Below, piece after piece: positions 46,721-60,012 of a stretch of DNA of 64,000 bases. Made by a program: the position numbers and the translations under genes. The notes beneath the pieces are model-generated. The model was not told the origin of the DNA, did no database searches, and was given only the letters and a program-made list of their open reading frames with translations. Numbering within the stretch: the first letter of the stretch is position 1; each line of letters opens with the position of its first letter. Source of the DNA: Tetrapyrgos nigripes. Taxonomy: Eukaryota > Basidiomycota > Agaricomycetes > Agaricales > Campanellaceae. The DNA lies in the NCBI GenBank assembly GCA_013368315.1, contig JAACJM010000001.1, positions 1,364,001 through 1,428,000 on the forward strand. The letters are read 5' to 3'.

Positions 46721-47392
46721 GGTTCAACTTGGATTCACTGTTTAGATGGAGATGCCATTGATCAAGAACAGAGGAGATGAGAAAAAGTTGGAACGCGTCC
46801 TAGAGTGAGGACACACCGTCAGCGAGGCCTGAAAAGTAGCGGGGAAGAAGAAAGCGGGACGGAGGAAAGGGAGCCGGGCATACCTTGCAAGTTTTGGCGG
46901 AACTTATACGAATACAAAAAAACTGACAGCCTTCGAATACGTGATTGCCAGTTATGGGCGCGTGTTTATCTTCCACTCCCACACTACGTTTGCCGATAAA
47001 ATAGCTGCATAAAATGGAAATGATGCTCATTCTAGCACGGCTCTTTTTGAAGTCTGATGACATCGCCAGCCCGTACAAGAGGAAGCTGGAGGATTGCTGG
47101 AGGACGTCCAAGAATCTGTTTGTGAAGCATGAAATTTTACTTGCATACGTGACGTACAGCACCTTTCGAGTGCAGATCACTTGGACACAATTATAGGCAG
47201 TCTTCGCCTAGAGCTGGGTACACGAGCACAAACCACATCGATACGTCGCGTCAAGTAAGATCGCAGTCGCGCTCCTTGATTAGAGTAGTTACACGACAAT
47301 CTTTCCTTGAAAAAGCTCGAATACAAGGCCACCATGTGCTCCACGACCAAGACGCAAAAATATTCCCTTCCATGAATGAACACATGTCCTTC
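46721..47392. other. Intergenic region
   Basis: This is upstream of the YABBY-like gene and downstream of VPS33. A 126-codon minus-strand open frame (46800-47180) has no family signal and may be 5' leader sequence. Nothing else was seen. Confidence 0.4.
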
Positions 47393-50032
47393 CTAGATGC
47401 CAGCATCACCTTGCGCGGCCCTCCGGGTCCCTGCAATGCTGTCTATCAGGCTTGTACCACTTATGATGCCAGTGGTAGCAATGAGGAATCGGCGTCCTTC
47501 AGAAGAAACTTAGTCAAACAAATATGCGCAATCAGAAAAGAGGTCCTACCTCGATTCTGTCGACCGACCCATCTAAGCGCAGCAATCTCTGTGTAAGTGC
47601 ATCCACCAAGGAAAAACACCACAGTCGTCGTTGACTTTTCTCGGGGCCGAGCTGCAGTTCCTGATTAGAGTAAAGAAAACAATTATAGTTTTCTCTCACG
47701 TACCGAGATTTCTGATTGTAGCTGAGGTTCCCTCTTCACCTCTCTGAATTATGTCCAGGGTTTCACCTGGTATCGTGGCCAAAACGTCCTCAAACCCCTT
47801 CCATCCGACAATAGGATGTGCCTGAACCTTCGCACCACCACCATCTGCACCGCTTACTGATTGCGGTTTCTCCTTCTCAGCCGGATTACTCAACACTCCT
47901 CCTTTCTGAGCCACACATTGTACAAGCCGGACGCTGATAGGTGCATACCCTGAGTAGACGTAACTGATATCATTTTCTACCTCCTCAAGGGCCTCTGGAC
48001 TGTCATCAATAAGCAGTCTCAGAGATTTGGACAAGGACGTGAAGGGATATCTTGAAGTCAGAACTGACTGAGGGGTTGAAGGAGGTAAAGGGTTGGGGAG
48101 CAGTATTGCAAGTGAGGGGGACGCCAGCGATAACAGCAGAGGTAAGAGATTGTATCCATATGCCTAGTGACCTTGTCAATTATGTCAATTGGTGGGATAT
48201 TGCCAAATACATACCTGAAGTATCTCTCTTTTGATATTTTCCAGTGTTTTAGTCTTGATGCCTCCCGCAGTAAGGCTGGCCAAGCATAAGAGCCGCACAA
48301 TGATTTGCATATCGGTGCCACTGGCTATGAGGTCCTCTATCGCAGTTAACTGTTCTGAAACATGATACGAGGCAAGTAGATCTATGAACCAATTAGCGGG
48401 TGCCAATTCCAACTCAAGGTGGATCTCACTCTGCTGAATTTCCAGGGATTTGTTGAATTGGTCCGTACGGGTCATGGGAGTCATCAATTCCGTCAGACCG
48501 GTATCTAGATGGGTTGTGGCATTTTCACTGTACGGACAAATGCAAGGCACTCACGAAGCCGAAGAGACTGATGCTCGGTCTGTAATCCACCCAGCTTCCC
48601 GACGAAATCCCGAAGCTGAGGAATAGTTTTTGCTTGTAGGCTAGTCTGCTCTGGTTTAGTCACTAGCGGAATTTACGCTGCTCAGGACGCGTACCTTGTA
48701 ATCTTCGTCGAGGCGCCGTGCAATCCTGTTCAATCTTTTACCAACTGACGAAAAATTGAGATCACGGAGATCCATAAAAAGTTGGTCTGTCAAGTGGTAT
48801 TTCTTCTTGTTTTCCTTCCTTAAATTGGCGGCTGAAGTGGAGGGCGCCGGATCAGAAGTTGTTGGACTAGAGGCCGAAGGTGCGGGACCAGAAGGAGGCG
48901 TAACCAGTGAAGCCGGGAGTTCTACATGGCCTGCGACATTTTAGACTCGTTTCTTCATTCAACGGAATGACTGACAATCTTTAATCCCCAGGAGCTCGTC
49001 AATGAGACCCTCGTATGTCAGTTGCGTTAATAAAGGTGTGACCATATCTACACGTCGATCGATAACAATGAGAGAGTCGAATTCATCGGACACCTCCGAT
49101 AATGTATCAGGTGTTGAGGACGAACGGGATTGGGGTAAGTATGTTGTCAACAGTTTAATCAAGCGCTGTAAATGTGTCAGGCAACATACTAGAGTATGAG
49201 CAGGAGACTCACCGCAGCCTGATCACCTTTGCCCAGTATTCGAGGAAATAGACCAAATAGCTTCTGCAACGAAATCAAAGCTTGCGCGGAATCATATATT
49301 ATCGTCTCGTCGCCATCCTGGGCGTGAAAAGGTAAGTTAATATGAAGATGTGATGAGTCTTTCACTTACAACCCAGAGCTCCTTAAAGGCAGACTCCCGT
49401 TCAAGAGAAATTACATCCTCCGCAATTGGTATAAATTGTAGGTTGTACGCAGAGATTGTGAGCTCTCCGAAAACACCCTCTTCTTCTAATAAGCGCGACA
49501 CAAGCGATGCCATTCTCGGAACGAGAAACAGGTTGTAGTTATGCTTCAAGGAATCTTTCGTGTGACGCTTGATCTGATCTTGCGAGAGGTGAACATTGGA
49601 CACAGCTCCAGTCATTATCAGGACATACCAGCGATAATCTTCACGTACTTGATCATAGGTCGACATAGATACACAATATTCGTCGTTGAAGATGACAAAG
49701 GACCAGGCTCAAGCCAGAACATCTTGTCTACTCCATGATGCTGTACAATGAATGTAAGTTAGACTGTAACGCTCACAAGGGCAAGGGGCCCAACCTTTAG
49801 AAGAGAAGCCTCAGTAATGAGTCCCAGAGGTCCTGCCAGTGTCGAGTCGAGGACGAGTGTCTTTGCACCATTGACCTGAAGGAAAGTGGGTCAACTCAGG
49901 CGAAATGTAACATGCTTGGAGTTTGTACCGAGTTCAGTGCATCGATGAGAGACTTGCGAGCAATCTCTTTGAAAGGTTCACATTGACAGGTGGATCATTT
50001 TCTTGAGGCTTTGCTGAATCCTCGTTGGACAT
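47393..50032 (-). CDS. VPS33: Vps33 (Sec1/Munc18 protein of the HOPS/CORVET complexes)
   Basis: Vps33 chaperones SNARE assembly during fusion with vacuoles and endosomes. Landmarks in order are [51 protein letters not shown]-type [20 protein letters not shown] with [65 protein letters not shown], and near the end [20 protein letters not shown] and [20 protein letters not shown]. The stop is TAG at 47393-47395. The N-terminus is odd. The best ATG (50030-50032, [10 protein letters not shown]) runs out of frame just before [15 protein letters not shown]; one extra base near 49975 would restore a normal start. This could be a sequence error, a real frameshift or an unrecognised upstream exon. The rest of the gene is intact. 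Confidence 0.88.
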
Positions 50033-50169
50033 GGAAGCGCAGGAAATAGAGAGGGACACCGAACGGACTACGGACGCGGACACGTGTTACGTCATCCCGA
50101 CGCGCTACTTCCAGTTCTCATCGTTTAGAAGAATATATTACAGGTATGGTATGGTCTCAAGTAGATACA

Positions 50170-53100
50170 TCAGATGGAATTTCTACGGGCGCTCACACCT
50201 TTTACACTGACTTTCTCATCTTTACCATTGATCAGAACTGGAGGCAGTTTGCCTTCAGCAGCCCACTTTTCTAGCGCTTCCACAGCTGCGTAATAGCCTT
50301 TCTTCTGGATTTCTTCAAATTTGCTGAATTGAAGCGTTCCATACTACGGGAGTGTCAGTTTTTACAAGTATGATTATTGGGAAAGGACTGACCTCTTGGA
50401 CTGGCATGGCTAGGTATAAACAACCCGGATCTGATTTGGCATCTTCGAGGGCGCCCACACTGGAAACACTGTTTGGAAATGAGTAAACAAGGGTTGCAGA
50501 TATGTGGACCACTATGCTTACTATGCCAGTCTACTTTGAATCTCAGTGATGGCTGGTACCAGCCTCGCGTCCGAGAATGGATTCCATCTGTTTATCAATA
50601 ACCACCATCCAGATATATGGTCTCCAAAGTTACGTGGTGAGTTATCGTCAATCTGAGGGTAAGGTTGGGTGAGGCGAAACTGGTGAAACATCCTGAATGA
50701 CTCACCGATCCAACATCACAAGCAAACACGGCACTAGCACCCATTGAAAACATGGCAGATACCGGTAGATTGTCCACTGTAGCCAAATATAAATAATAGT
50801 CATATCTGCAGGATAGCACCTTCACTAACCATAACCTCCGTCAACCAGCATGCTGCCATTGTCGCAAAGTGGAGGTAACAGACCAACCAGGGACATAGAG
50901 CCACCTAACGGTACCCTTTAGCACGCGGCGGTAGCACTTCGAAAAGAATGTAGACGCACGAATGAATCTCCAAGCATAGCCAGTCTGATGTATTTCCATA
51001 CCAGACGTGTTGATGTTGGTTGTATTGCAGTAGAAGGGCAACCACATGTCTTCAATGTGAAGGTCATAAAACGCCTATGTGTGGCATGCTATTGAGCGCT
51101 CAGTCACAGAGGAGGGTCATTACACTCACCTTGTACAAGGCCCTGTTGAATTCGTGACCCTAGACAGACAATCAGCGACTCAGATTTCGTGAGCCCGCAA
51201 TTCAACATACCGTAGTGTAAGCCACTAAGGGATATGTAACATCAGAAAGTATACGCCAGATACTGCCCATCCTGCTGCTGAAATGCTTCGCCCGACCTGC
51301 ACTGGACAAAATATCTCCTTCACGGGAATAAAGCCCCCCTATGAATGCACCAATACTGGTACCTGTCACAGCTCTTCAGCAAGATTGTCTTTTATAGAGT
51401 CGATTGAGTATGCATACCTCCAATATGGTCAATTGGGATGCCGTATTCTTCCAATGCTCGTATGAAGCCCTGAAGGAGGTCATCAAAAGTTAGTGACGAA
51501 AGAGCGAGATTACGCAGGACCCTACCAGATGTGAGATTCCGCGAGCACCTCCACCGCCCAAAACTAGGCCGATAGAGGTTCCACATATCCTCCGAGCGAG
51601 ACGAGAAAAATCATTTATGTGAGGCAGACGTTGAGGCCGTGGATCACGAGTGCCGCCGCGATACTTCTGAATTTCATGCTGGACAATGTCTTTGAGGTTC
51701 TTTAGTGCTGCCATAGGATCTGGATCCTTGTGCGGGACTGCAGACTTGGCAATTGGCAGGATGAGGCCCTAAGATGAACCATTGGTCAGGGAAAGACTTC
51801 CTTGTAGAACAAGGGGCAATACGCACCGGAAGCTCGACGTGCAGATGTTGGTGGACCCAAGGCCGGACCTGCACAAATTTTCAGTGACAAGCCTGGCCAT
51901 CGTAAATGCAAGCTAATTACCTTCAGCCATTCGCGAGTGGAACCCGGCACAACAGACCGATCAGGATGCAGAAGTATCAATTCCTTCCTTGCAGTAGTTT
52001 TCATCGACAATAAAAGCCGCTCGTATTCGCCCAAGGCAGGGTCGTCCCCCATTCCCACCACCAGCACGAAATCGGCCTAAGACCAGCATGAGAAGATCAG
52101 TATTTGTTTAGAAACAGAGGAGTTCTCGACTTAACCTGTCGAATACAAGTCTGCGTCCATGAACTGGTCACCGCAGAGTCTACAACATACAAAACCGTGC
52201 GATATTTCTGTTCCAAATCAGCCAGCCATCCTGCAGCCTTCAACTTGCCCATTCTAGTAAATGCATGACGACCGAGGTGATTTGACATAGAAGCTTGATT
52301 GAGATATGCAGTGCTGGCCCCAATTCCTTCTAACGCTGTTTGGAGTTTACGTGAAAATGCATCGATGGGAACGCTCCTCGAGGTAGGTAACACTGCGACC
52401 GTTTTCAAGTTATTGTTGTAACCTATATCCGCGGTCCTCTTGTTCCTCGCCTTGGCTGAACCTGAGGCGTCTACTTCCTCTCTAATGCGGGAGGCAATCG
52501 TGCGTAACAATCTGGGGGAAAGATGATTACAAGGCTCAGATCATTTGGAAGAAAATACTTGCTGAGCGGTCGTTTGAGGGTTCCTGAGATGCATGATTCA
52601 GAATCAGTGAATCAGTGATCTAGTGGGCAACGCTGGACTCCACTTACCTAGCAGATATGGCGTTGAAAAGGGTTTGAGGCATTCGTATGAGTTCGGTGTC
52701 TCGAATCGCATGAGCAGTATTTCTACGGCGTGAACTTGCGATCACATCTAGTTCGCCAACCGTGTCCCCCTGTCCATACTCTCCAACAATTTGGACGCCT
52801 TCATCATTTTCTGTTATCACACGAAGTCGACCATTGATGACGATGTAGAAACTATCACTTCTATCGTCCGGCCTCCACAAGACTTGGCCAGCATTGACTT
52901 GCATCCAATCCAACGAAGCATCAATATGTAGAACTTGCTGAGCGTCAGTACAATGGAAACAAGACACACATATAAGGTTAAATACCTATAGGTGACAGCA
53001 TAGATATTAAACGTTTAGCAAGCGTAAGCAAGACGATCGGTCGCTTTTCCAATAACCTCTCTAGAGCATGTGAAGGAAGAAAACCAACGTATGTATCCGT

Positions 53101-55711
53101 TTTCGCTTTGATATCGACATAGGAAGCACTGTGACAGAGTGAGGCTGAGATCGATACATTAAGCTCCATTCACGATAGACAGAAAGCAAGTAAATACCAA
53201 GGTAGCCAGCTATTCCACCGGGCTTCACCGTAAAAAGCAGCTTCTGTTGACTGCCCTTTCGACGATCTTTTCGTTGAGGAGCTGTGTTGGCCTCAGCTTT
53301 CGCATCAGATGGCGTCTTATCGGATGGCGAGCTTTCAGGCAGTAGTATATCTAGGAAGCCTTCGATAACATAGAAGAGACCTAGAGCAGCGCTTTCAGAT
53401 TGAAGGATAAATCGCTTAACGGAGAAAATACCTGTATTCAGCTCCCCTGCCCGGGCTAGTGTCGATCCTGCGGTAAAATATAATATCTCTACCTCATTGT
53501 CTAGCCCACTCATATATCCGTCATTGGATGCGACCGTGGAAGCACCAGTGACGCTAGATGCATCATCATTGAGGTCCAAAAGGGACAATGAGCTGAAAGA
53601 CGACCCAGGCGCCCTAAAAGAAGAACGGTCGTCTGCAGGCCTCACTGCCGGTGAAGCTTCAATGGAGTCACTTCCGCTCAAAGGAGGCTGAAGTAAACCA
53701 ATCGATTTCGCGATACACGACATAACTTCCTCTCGTAGATCAAATTCCTCCCCGGTACATTGGTAGCTCGTCGTGAGTCGCCAATATTCGCCAGGCCAAG
53801 GTTGCGGGAGATAAGAGGAGTGTTGAGGATATTGGAAGTGCGATTTGAGTTCGAATGACCATTGGGATGTTCAGCTGAGGTGTGGAGATCTCCTGCTTGC
53901 ACAACGGAACGAGACACGCGGTTCAAAGAGGTAGAGGTAGAGGTAGAGGTAGATGTAGATGTGAAAGTGGATTGACGCTCCGGTCGTGGATGTTTGGCAC
54001 GAGTATGGCTTTCTAGATTAGTATTCAAACTGTCTGATAGTGTTCTCGTGGAGGGAGATTGGCTGGAGAAGTAATCGTTATCACTGTCTGAGCGACCAGT
54101 ATCAAATCGATTTCTGAGATTCTGCAGACCACCTCCCTCGTAGAATGAAGGAGGTAACGGATGGCAAGCAATGTCGTTAATAGCCTTCTCAGTTCTAAGG
54201 ACTTCGCTCGTAAGTCCAAGGTACTTGTGTGCGGCATTGAAAGTAACCCGTGAAAAGCGGGTCAGAATCACTGATTCAAAATGGTTAAGGCTAGCTGAAC
54301 ACAAATTAGTGTTGAGAACGGACCTTGCACAATATGCCCTGTTGCTTTGGGGTACTTCTTCGTGAGCCTTCGGAAGGCCTCTGCCGGTATCACTGCCAAA
54401 GTAGTGTCTTCCATAGCTCGCGCTACTAAACCGTGATGAGCCGAGTCATTATGGGGACTGTCCGCTTCATGTGAAGAAGGTGCCTCTTCTGATATAGGAG
54501 ATGCAAATCCCATACGACTGGTCACTCTTGAAGCTGTTGGAGGCGAACTGAAGTCGAAGGCATGTACAGTAGACGCTGTCGTTGTTGACGAGACTGACGA
54601 CCTACGCCGTCGATGCGGATCAGTCGGTTCGAGCTCAAAGTCAGAAATCTCGTGAATTGGGAGGGAGGGACGTGAACGGCCAAACGGCATATTCTCCGTG
54701 TGATCGTCTTGCCAGCTCATTTTGACATCTTCTGTGAAAAGGCTGAGGATGGTAAATAGACTGGACAGGGTGCCTCCGTTCCCTACCTGCCGCAAGAGTC
54801 AGATATAGAATTCCTGAAACAACATGAGGACATACCTCATTGAGCAACTGATAACCATTCATGTTTTCTTCATCCCAAGACAGTTGCGCTTCTGCCCGTC
54901 CTGTTTGCGTGAATACCTGCACGGTCCCGTCTATGACACAGTAGAAACTCTTGTCTTGGTCTAGAGAAATACTATCTCCCGCAATCAAACGCCGTGTTTG
55001 CAAATGCCTGGCAAGTTCATGGAAAACCTGAATAATCTTTGTTAAAGGAGCCACAGCATTCGTAAAGATCGAATATAACGTACAGGCTTTTCCAACTGGA
55101 TTAAAGTAGAGTTGTATGAGCACAAGCTGTTCATAAAGGAAAGAATCTCACTGACAAAACCAAACACTCTAACTGCCTGCAAGAAGTCGTCTAGGTAATT
55201 ATGGAAGGTCGGAGTAGCGTCTAGACACATTCAATCTTCAAAAGGAGGCAACATAGAACGTAGGCAAAGCAACTTACCTGTATTTACATCTGGATGGAGT
55301 TCTGTCGCATCTGGTTTGACCAGAGGGGGCTCTTTGAGTTGAGTGTAGTCATTAAGATATCGGAAACGGATCCAGTAATTGAGAGCGACAGCAGAGAGAG
55401 CGAATATGATAGCAAATGACCAGAAATTGAGCTAGAGGAGATATACGGTCAGAACTTGACAGCCAAAGCGAATCAGATTCTTACAGTCAATGTGAGGGAA
55501 TAAGATAGAATAGAGTAGATGAGCCGTGGAACAGATATCGTTAAGAATGCGACGAGAGCCTTTGCCCATGAGAGCGCCCAGACTGGTCAAACAACGTTCA
55601 GCACGTACGCGGTGAGAAATGAGAGAACGTACGAATGACCCAGAATGATGCTGACACCAGTGAAACCAACGGATGGCGGTCAACGTCGGGTGGACTTGGA
55701 GGAGCCTCCAT
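50170..55711 (-). CDS. NTE1: Lysophospholipase Nte1 (neuropathy target esterase homologue)
   Basis: Nte1 is an ER membrane enzyme that deacylates phosphatidylcholine. The N-terminus ([20 protein letters not shown]) leads to two membrane segments ([19 protein letters not shown] and [17 protein letters not shown]). Three cyclic-nucleotide-binding-like domains follow ([55 protein letters not shown]). The patatin domain shows [16 protein letters not shown] (oxyanion loop), [11 protein letters not shown] (Gly-x-Ser-x-Gly, split by an intron after the first Gly) and MLVDGGYVDNLPV (catalytic Asp in DGG). The end is [13 protein letters not shown] and TGA at 50170-50172. About 20 short introns fit. 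The catalytic dyad is intact. A Ser-Thr run ([11 protein letters not shown]) in the linker comes from a microsatellite at ~53930. Confidence 0.95.
53926..53963. repeat. Coding microsatellite in NTE1
   Basis: On the plus strand, GGTAGA is repeated about five times and then GTAGAT/GTAGATGT twice. On the coding strand it becomes alternating Ser-Thr codons in the disordered linker between cNMP-binding domains, so length changes would stay in frame. Confidence 0.85.
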
Positions 55712-56064
55712 GTCTTTGACAGTAGGGAAGAGGAGAAGGCCGCAACCTTATTACCCTTTATTACCTCAACCGGAGTCAGGTCCGGATGTGCAGAACAATT
55801 GAAAATGACGCAATGAACGTTCTATGACGAATACAACGTATACAGGACTTTATTTGTAGCCTAGTCGGCGAATTCGCTCTTGATTTTCACTAAAGCCAAC
55901 CTAAAGGACACAAAGTACAGGAAGAGGAGACTGCGACTTCCTGTACAGCTATAGCAGGCGCTCTGATGCAGTCTCTGAATTAACCAAGCGGCGGTAATAA
56001 CAAGGCAGTTCATTCTATTCGATTCCGACGCATGTGCTATACATCTACCAATTGATGTCTCTCA
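55712..56064. other. Intergenic region
   Basis: This lies between the NTE1 start codon and the 3' end of the lyase gene; both genes are on the minus strand. It presumably holds the NTE1 promoter. No other feature was seen. Confidence 0.4.
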
Positions 56065-58418
56065 TCAGAACGAGTGCTCAGTGGAGTCCTTCCCAACCGC
56101 GGATGTACTGGATGACCCAGATGACACTGTTGAGAGAATTCTGTCGATATAGTTTGCTCCGCTCCTGCACCGAAGCCGTCAGTTTCAGAAAGAGGAAAAC
56201 AAAACTGCAAGTACACACCATTTCTGATGAGTGAGCACGTCGCATCCGATCTCCTTCTCCTTACGCTGAACAAGTTCTACGTAAGCCAGCATACCATCTT
56301 TCTTGTAGCGAGCAGCAAGCTCAGCTAAAGTAAATAGTTCAGTTACAGGCGAGCGCCAGCAACATTAGAAAGCTAACCGGTAGATGTAGCGTTGCTATGT
56401 AGCCCTGCCAACGAAATCAACTGCAGGACGAAGCTTGAAGGAAAGTCGTCAGTGAGCTGAATACATGTAGGGAAAAAGCGTACCCTTCCTTCGCCAACTC
56501 CCAGATAAAGTCTTTAAGATCAGTCTCTAGACCAGTATCAGACACAGTTACTCCTTGTCAAAGAGAACACATACCCGTAAATCCATGGGCAGACCAGTTA
56601 AAGCTAGGGCTCAAGTTGTACACGAACCATCTGTACGACGACACAAGTGAGATGAAAACCCCAGTGACTTTTTACTCATACGAACTTGCCGGGGTGTTGC
56701 TCGCGGATCTTACGTGCAAATGATCTAGCCTGTTCAAGGTCCGGCATCTTAGTTTCCAGCCAAATCAAATCTGCATAGGGAGCGAATGCAATGGCTCGCT
56801 TGACTGCAGGCTAGGCCGAGCTTTCAATTGCGGTCTGGTCAAGAATAAGCACATGGTTGGCTCACTTCAATACCGCCAGTGAAATGGTAATATCCTTCAC
56901 GAGTTCGAGGAACTAGATAGAAAACAACCAGTCAAAAGAAGGGCCAGGATAGATAGACACAAAAAAAATTTACGGTCGCAATCCCAAAATACGCTTGTAC
57001 CGAGAATATCCTTTGAAATTTCGCGAGCATCTACAAGAGACTTTCCTTGCGCCGCAGAGAGGTACGATTTCAAGGCAGCTTGCTTGTCACTGATAGTTGA
57101 TTCGTTAATTGCCTTTCCCACAGCTGCAAGAGTAATGTCAGAGCTCTTCGCAACCCCTGATGTCAGAGGTCTTGCCTTGGTTATAAGTGCAGAGTTGATG
57201 AGTCTTCGTCCATTCCAGCTCCAGCTGATCGATCTGAGCACCTGTCGCTCCAGTGGACTCTGCTTCCGCGATAACCTGCGCCAGTGATTTACCAGGAGTT
57301 ATGGTTCCAAGTACAAACTCTTGATCTTCCAAATCAACTGTCGAAGAGAGAAGTTTACCGGATTCTGCATCAGTTCTGGCTATCAGGAGCATAGTGTTCT
57401 TCATCAAATCAAGCTGAAAGCGAGCAGTGATCAGGCGGGAAATGTGAGTAGACGTGGGGACGATGACTTTGCCAGCCAGATGGCCGCACTGAAGAGAGGA
57501 TATTTCAGCACAAGCTTTCGGTACGAGTGAAGACCAACCTTCTTGCCGCCGTGAAGCTGATCTTCCAGATGAATTGCAGCGGCACCCTGTGAGTATGCTT
57601 GAGCAAATGCAGACGGAAAGAGATGAATGAACTGTATTTACGGATTCAGCGAAGAGTTTGACCAGCTTCATAACCGCAGATAGACCACCATGTCTGAAAG
57701 GAGCTTAATGTTGAAAATTTCGAAAGACATGAAAAGCCACATACTCACCCTGTATCAGCGTCCGCTATTATAGGTCGAAGGTAGTCGATGTATTCCATCT
57801 TCGCTCTCTGCTCAGGTGTAGCTGTCATGCGTTCATCATAGTGTTTCTTGTCATGCAACTGTTGAGCACGGAAGATACGGTGAACCTGGTTAGGTACAGT
57901 GGTATAGGGATAGTCTCTATGGCCGGCAAATCATGAGGGAAGGATAAGGAGTCGGTGAATGATACCCACCCAAAGTCGGGCCCGACTTCATTGTTCCCGG
58001 TAGTTAACAGGCTCGATGCTGCCCACCCAGACACGTAAACCACCTCTTGGTGACGGGCCATTTGAGTCATCTGTACAGGGTCGATAGCACCCATGGTATG
58101 TACAGGTTTTCCGGCAGCTGAAGCCTCGGAGAAGAGAGCATAGAGTTTGTCGGCAAGCAGAGAGGAAGGAAGCGGGAGGACAGGTAGGGACCCTTGTTTA
58201 GTAGCTACATCTGCAGCAGAGTACGTTCTTTTTGTGGAACTGAATCGAGGCAATGAGAAGAATGAAGTCATCTCGGCAACGCGTGCATCGAACTGAGCAG
58301 TCTCTTCGTCCAATGAAGGAGGTCGCAGGGGTAAAGCTGGAGATGGTACAGAGGACATGGCACGAGCTGTCCGTAAGATGGAGTATCGCACTCCAAGATT
58401 GGTCCGAACGGAGAGCAT
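56065..58418 (-). CDS. Isocitrate lyase / 2-methylisocitrate lyase family enzyme
   Basis: These enzymes split (methyl)isocitrate into glyoxylate or pyruvate plus succinate. Landmarks are [80 protein letters not shown] (catalytic Cys in KKCGH; an intron splits KK|CGH), [44 protein letters not shown] and [20 protein letters not shown]. The end is TEHSF and TGA at 56065-56067. The N-terminus ([20 protein letters not shown]) looks like a mitochondrial presequence. That favours the 2-methylisocitrate lyase of the propionate pathway over peroxisomal or cytosolic glyoxylate-cycle Icl1, and there is no PTS1. Met at 58358 would remove the presequence. The subfamily is not settled. Confidence 0.88.
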
Positions 58419-58631
58419 GGTCAAGAGTTGAAGAAGAAACTTAGAATTCAATTGCTCTGACAGATCTTCCCGGGTAGTAGATGAACCGGTCAGCCGAGGA
58501 CTTCGGCTGCCTAACTCTGACCGCGACAAGTGCTTCAGGAATCAAATCAAACTTGACGACGAGCTCGACGTCGCAAAGAAAGGGCAGCGTTTGCTGACTC
58601 AACATCGTTACGCGTCTTTTACTCCGCCCAC

Positions 58632-59343
58632 CATGCCACCGAAACGAAAAGCACTTTAGATAAGAACAGCGCTCAGAAACACTACCGTGTCCATCCAGAA
58701 GCAGATGTCATCGTCGACGATGACTGAGATGACGAAGAATTGAGTAAAATTCTTGCCCAGATAGAACAACAGGAGGAGAGCGAACGTCTCGCAAAGGAGC
58801 TGGATCAGCAGTTGGAATGGAGCTGATGGATCTGTAGATGGGAGGAGGCCGACCGACTGACAATCAGACAAACCACAAGTCCGCTTCCGGATCATCGTGC
58901 CAGACCGTAGGCAGCTCTTTGCAGGAGCAGACAAATCCGGACAAAGAGTTGATGTATAGTATAGGGAACTCTTCACTGCTGAAAGGCCTTGTACAAAATG
59001 TCACCAGCTCGTGCCATCCGTTCGCGGCTATGTGCGTATCTTCCTATCAGACCTTCTGTAAAACTCAACAATCTTCTCAGGTGGTTTTTAAATCCGGAGA
59101 TGAAATCATTCAACCAATTTTGGGCTTTCTGCACGTACCCTGCACTTCATGTTCCATCAATCATTACGGTCGTGGTTGTTTTTCACCGAAAGGCAAGGCG
59201 GCAAATCCAAAAATGTACAGTTCATTTGTGCTGCGCAGAGATCCGTGCAATTACCCTCTTTGAAGGTTTGGGTGGATTCGACCGACAACACACTGGTGAA
59301 AAAGCCAATTTCCAGTCCAGGCTCAAGGAAGTAGAAGATCACT
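58632..59343 (+). pseudogene. Decayed gene, possibly from a UBC-related basidiomycete family
   Basis: Starting at MPPKRKAL, protein-like pieces follow in changing frames with internal stops. HYRVHPEADVIVDDD-stop-DDEELSKILAQIEQQ comes first, then EESERLAKELDQQLEW-stop. Next are TAERPCTKCHQLV (CxxC), ILGFLHVPCTSCSINHYGRG and the C-terminal-like EIRAITLFEGLGGFDRQHTG. The stops at ~58655, ~58727 and ~58827 are not at splice sites. From memory this order (acidic N-terminus, CxxC fingers, FEALGGFDRQ box) belongs to agaricomycete proteins annotated with a ubiquitin-conjugating core, but I could not check this. It sits divergently upstream of the lyase gene. Confidence 0.55.
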
Positions 59344-60012
59344 GAAAGACATCTTTTGGCAGACCTGAGGGCTCCTTACAAGTCGACCTTGAGTACTAAT
59401 TAGCATTCAGAGCATGATAATGACGGACCTCCCATACTTTAACGAGTGCGTTCGTTGCTCTTTCTACCTCTGTCCATCTCCTTGAATCTTGTATTACAGA
59501 CCGGGTCACGGAAAAGCCAATGCAGACAATCGGGAGAGTATCAGTTATAACAAGAATATTGCACTGCAGACCACTATTGTGGAATGGTTGCAAGAGAGTT
59601 TACAGGGCTGTGAGTTGCTTCTATGCGTCCTCCGGCGTAACTTATGCATTTTCAGGATGCCATTTGTTCGCGCTTCCCTATCAAAGAAGACATAATACGG
59701 AAGAAGTAGGTGGTTTCAGTTCAAGTGGTTGATTACTTTGTAATAGGATCAAGGAATGGGTGTCCAATGCTTCGCCTTTCCGCTCTCAAAAGTTGCTGGC
59801 AGAGTTTGATGAGGGCATGGGTTCCCTAAAGTCTGCATAGAAGTACTATCACCTGCAACTTGCGGAAGTGGTTTTGTTATATATCGTACGCAAATCAATC
59901 ACATTTTTGGTGTACACTACAAAATAATGACGCGCTGCAGTAAGTCGTGACGTCAGACTCACTGCTCCTATTTAGTCGTCTTGTTTCCTTCACTAACTGA
60001 CAACCTCCACCT
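59344..60012. other. Spacer between pseudogene and monooxygenase gene
   Basis: Short coding-like bits occur (for example ~59745-59840, ending LLAEFDEGMGSLKSA with a stop), which may be the tail of the decayed gene. I could not connect them. The last 100 bases should be the monooxygenase promoter. Confidence 0.4.

Noticed and set aside
46800..47180. 126-codon minus-strand open frame upstream of the YABBY-like gene
   Set aside because: Mixed composition without motifs and no matching splice partner. More likely 5' leader.
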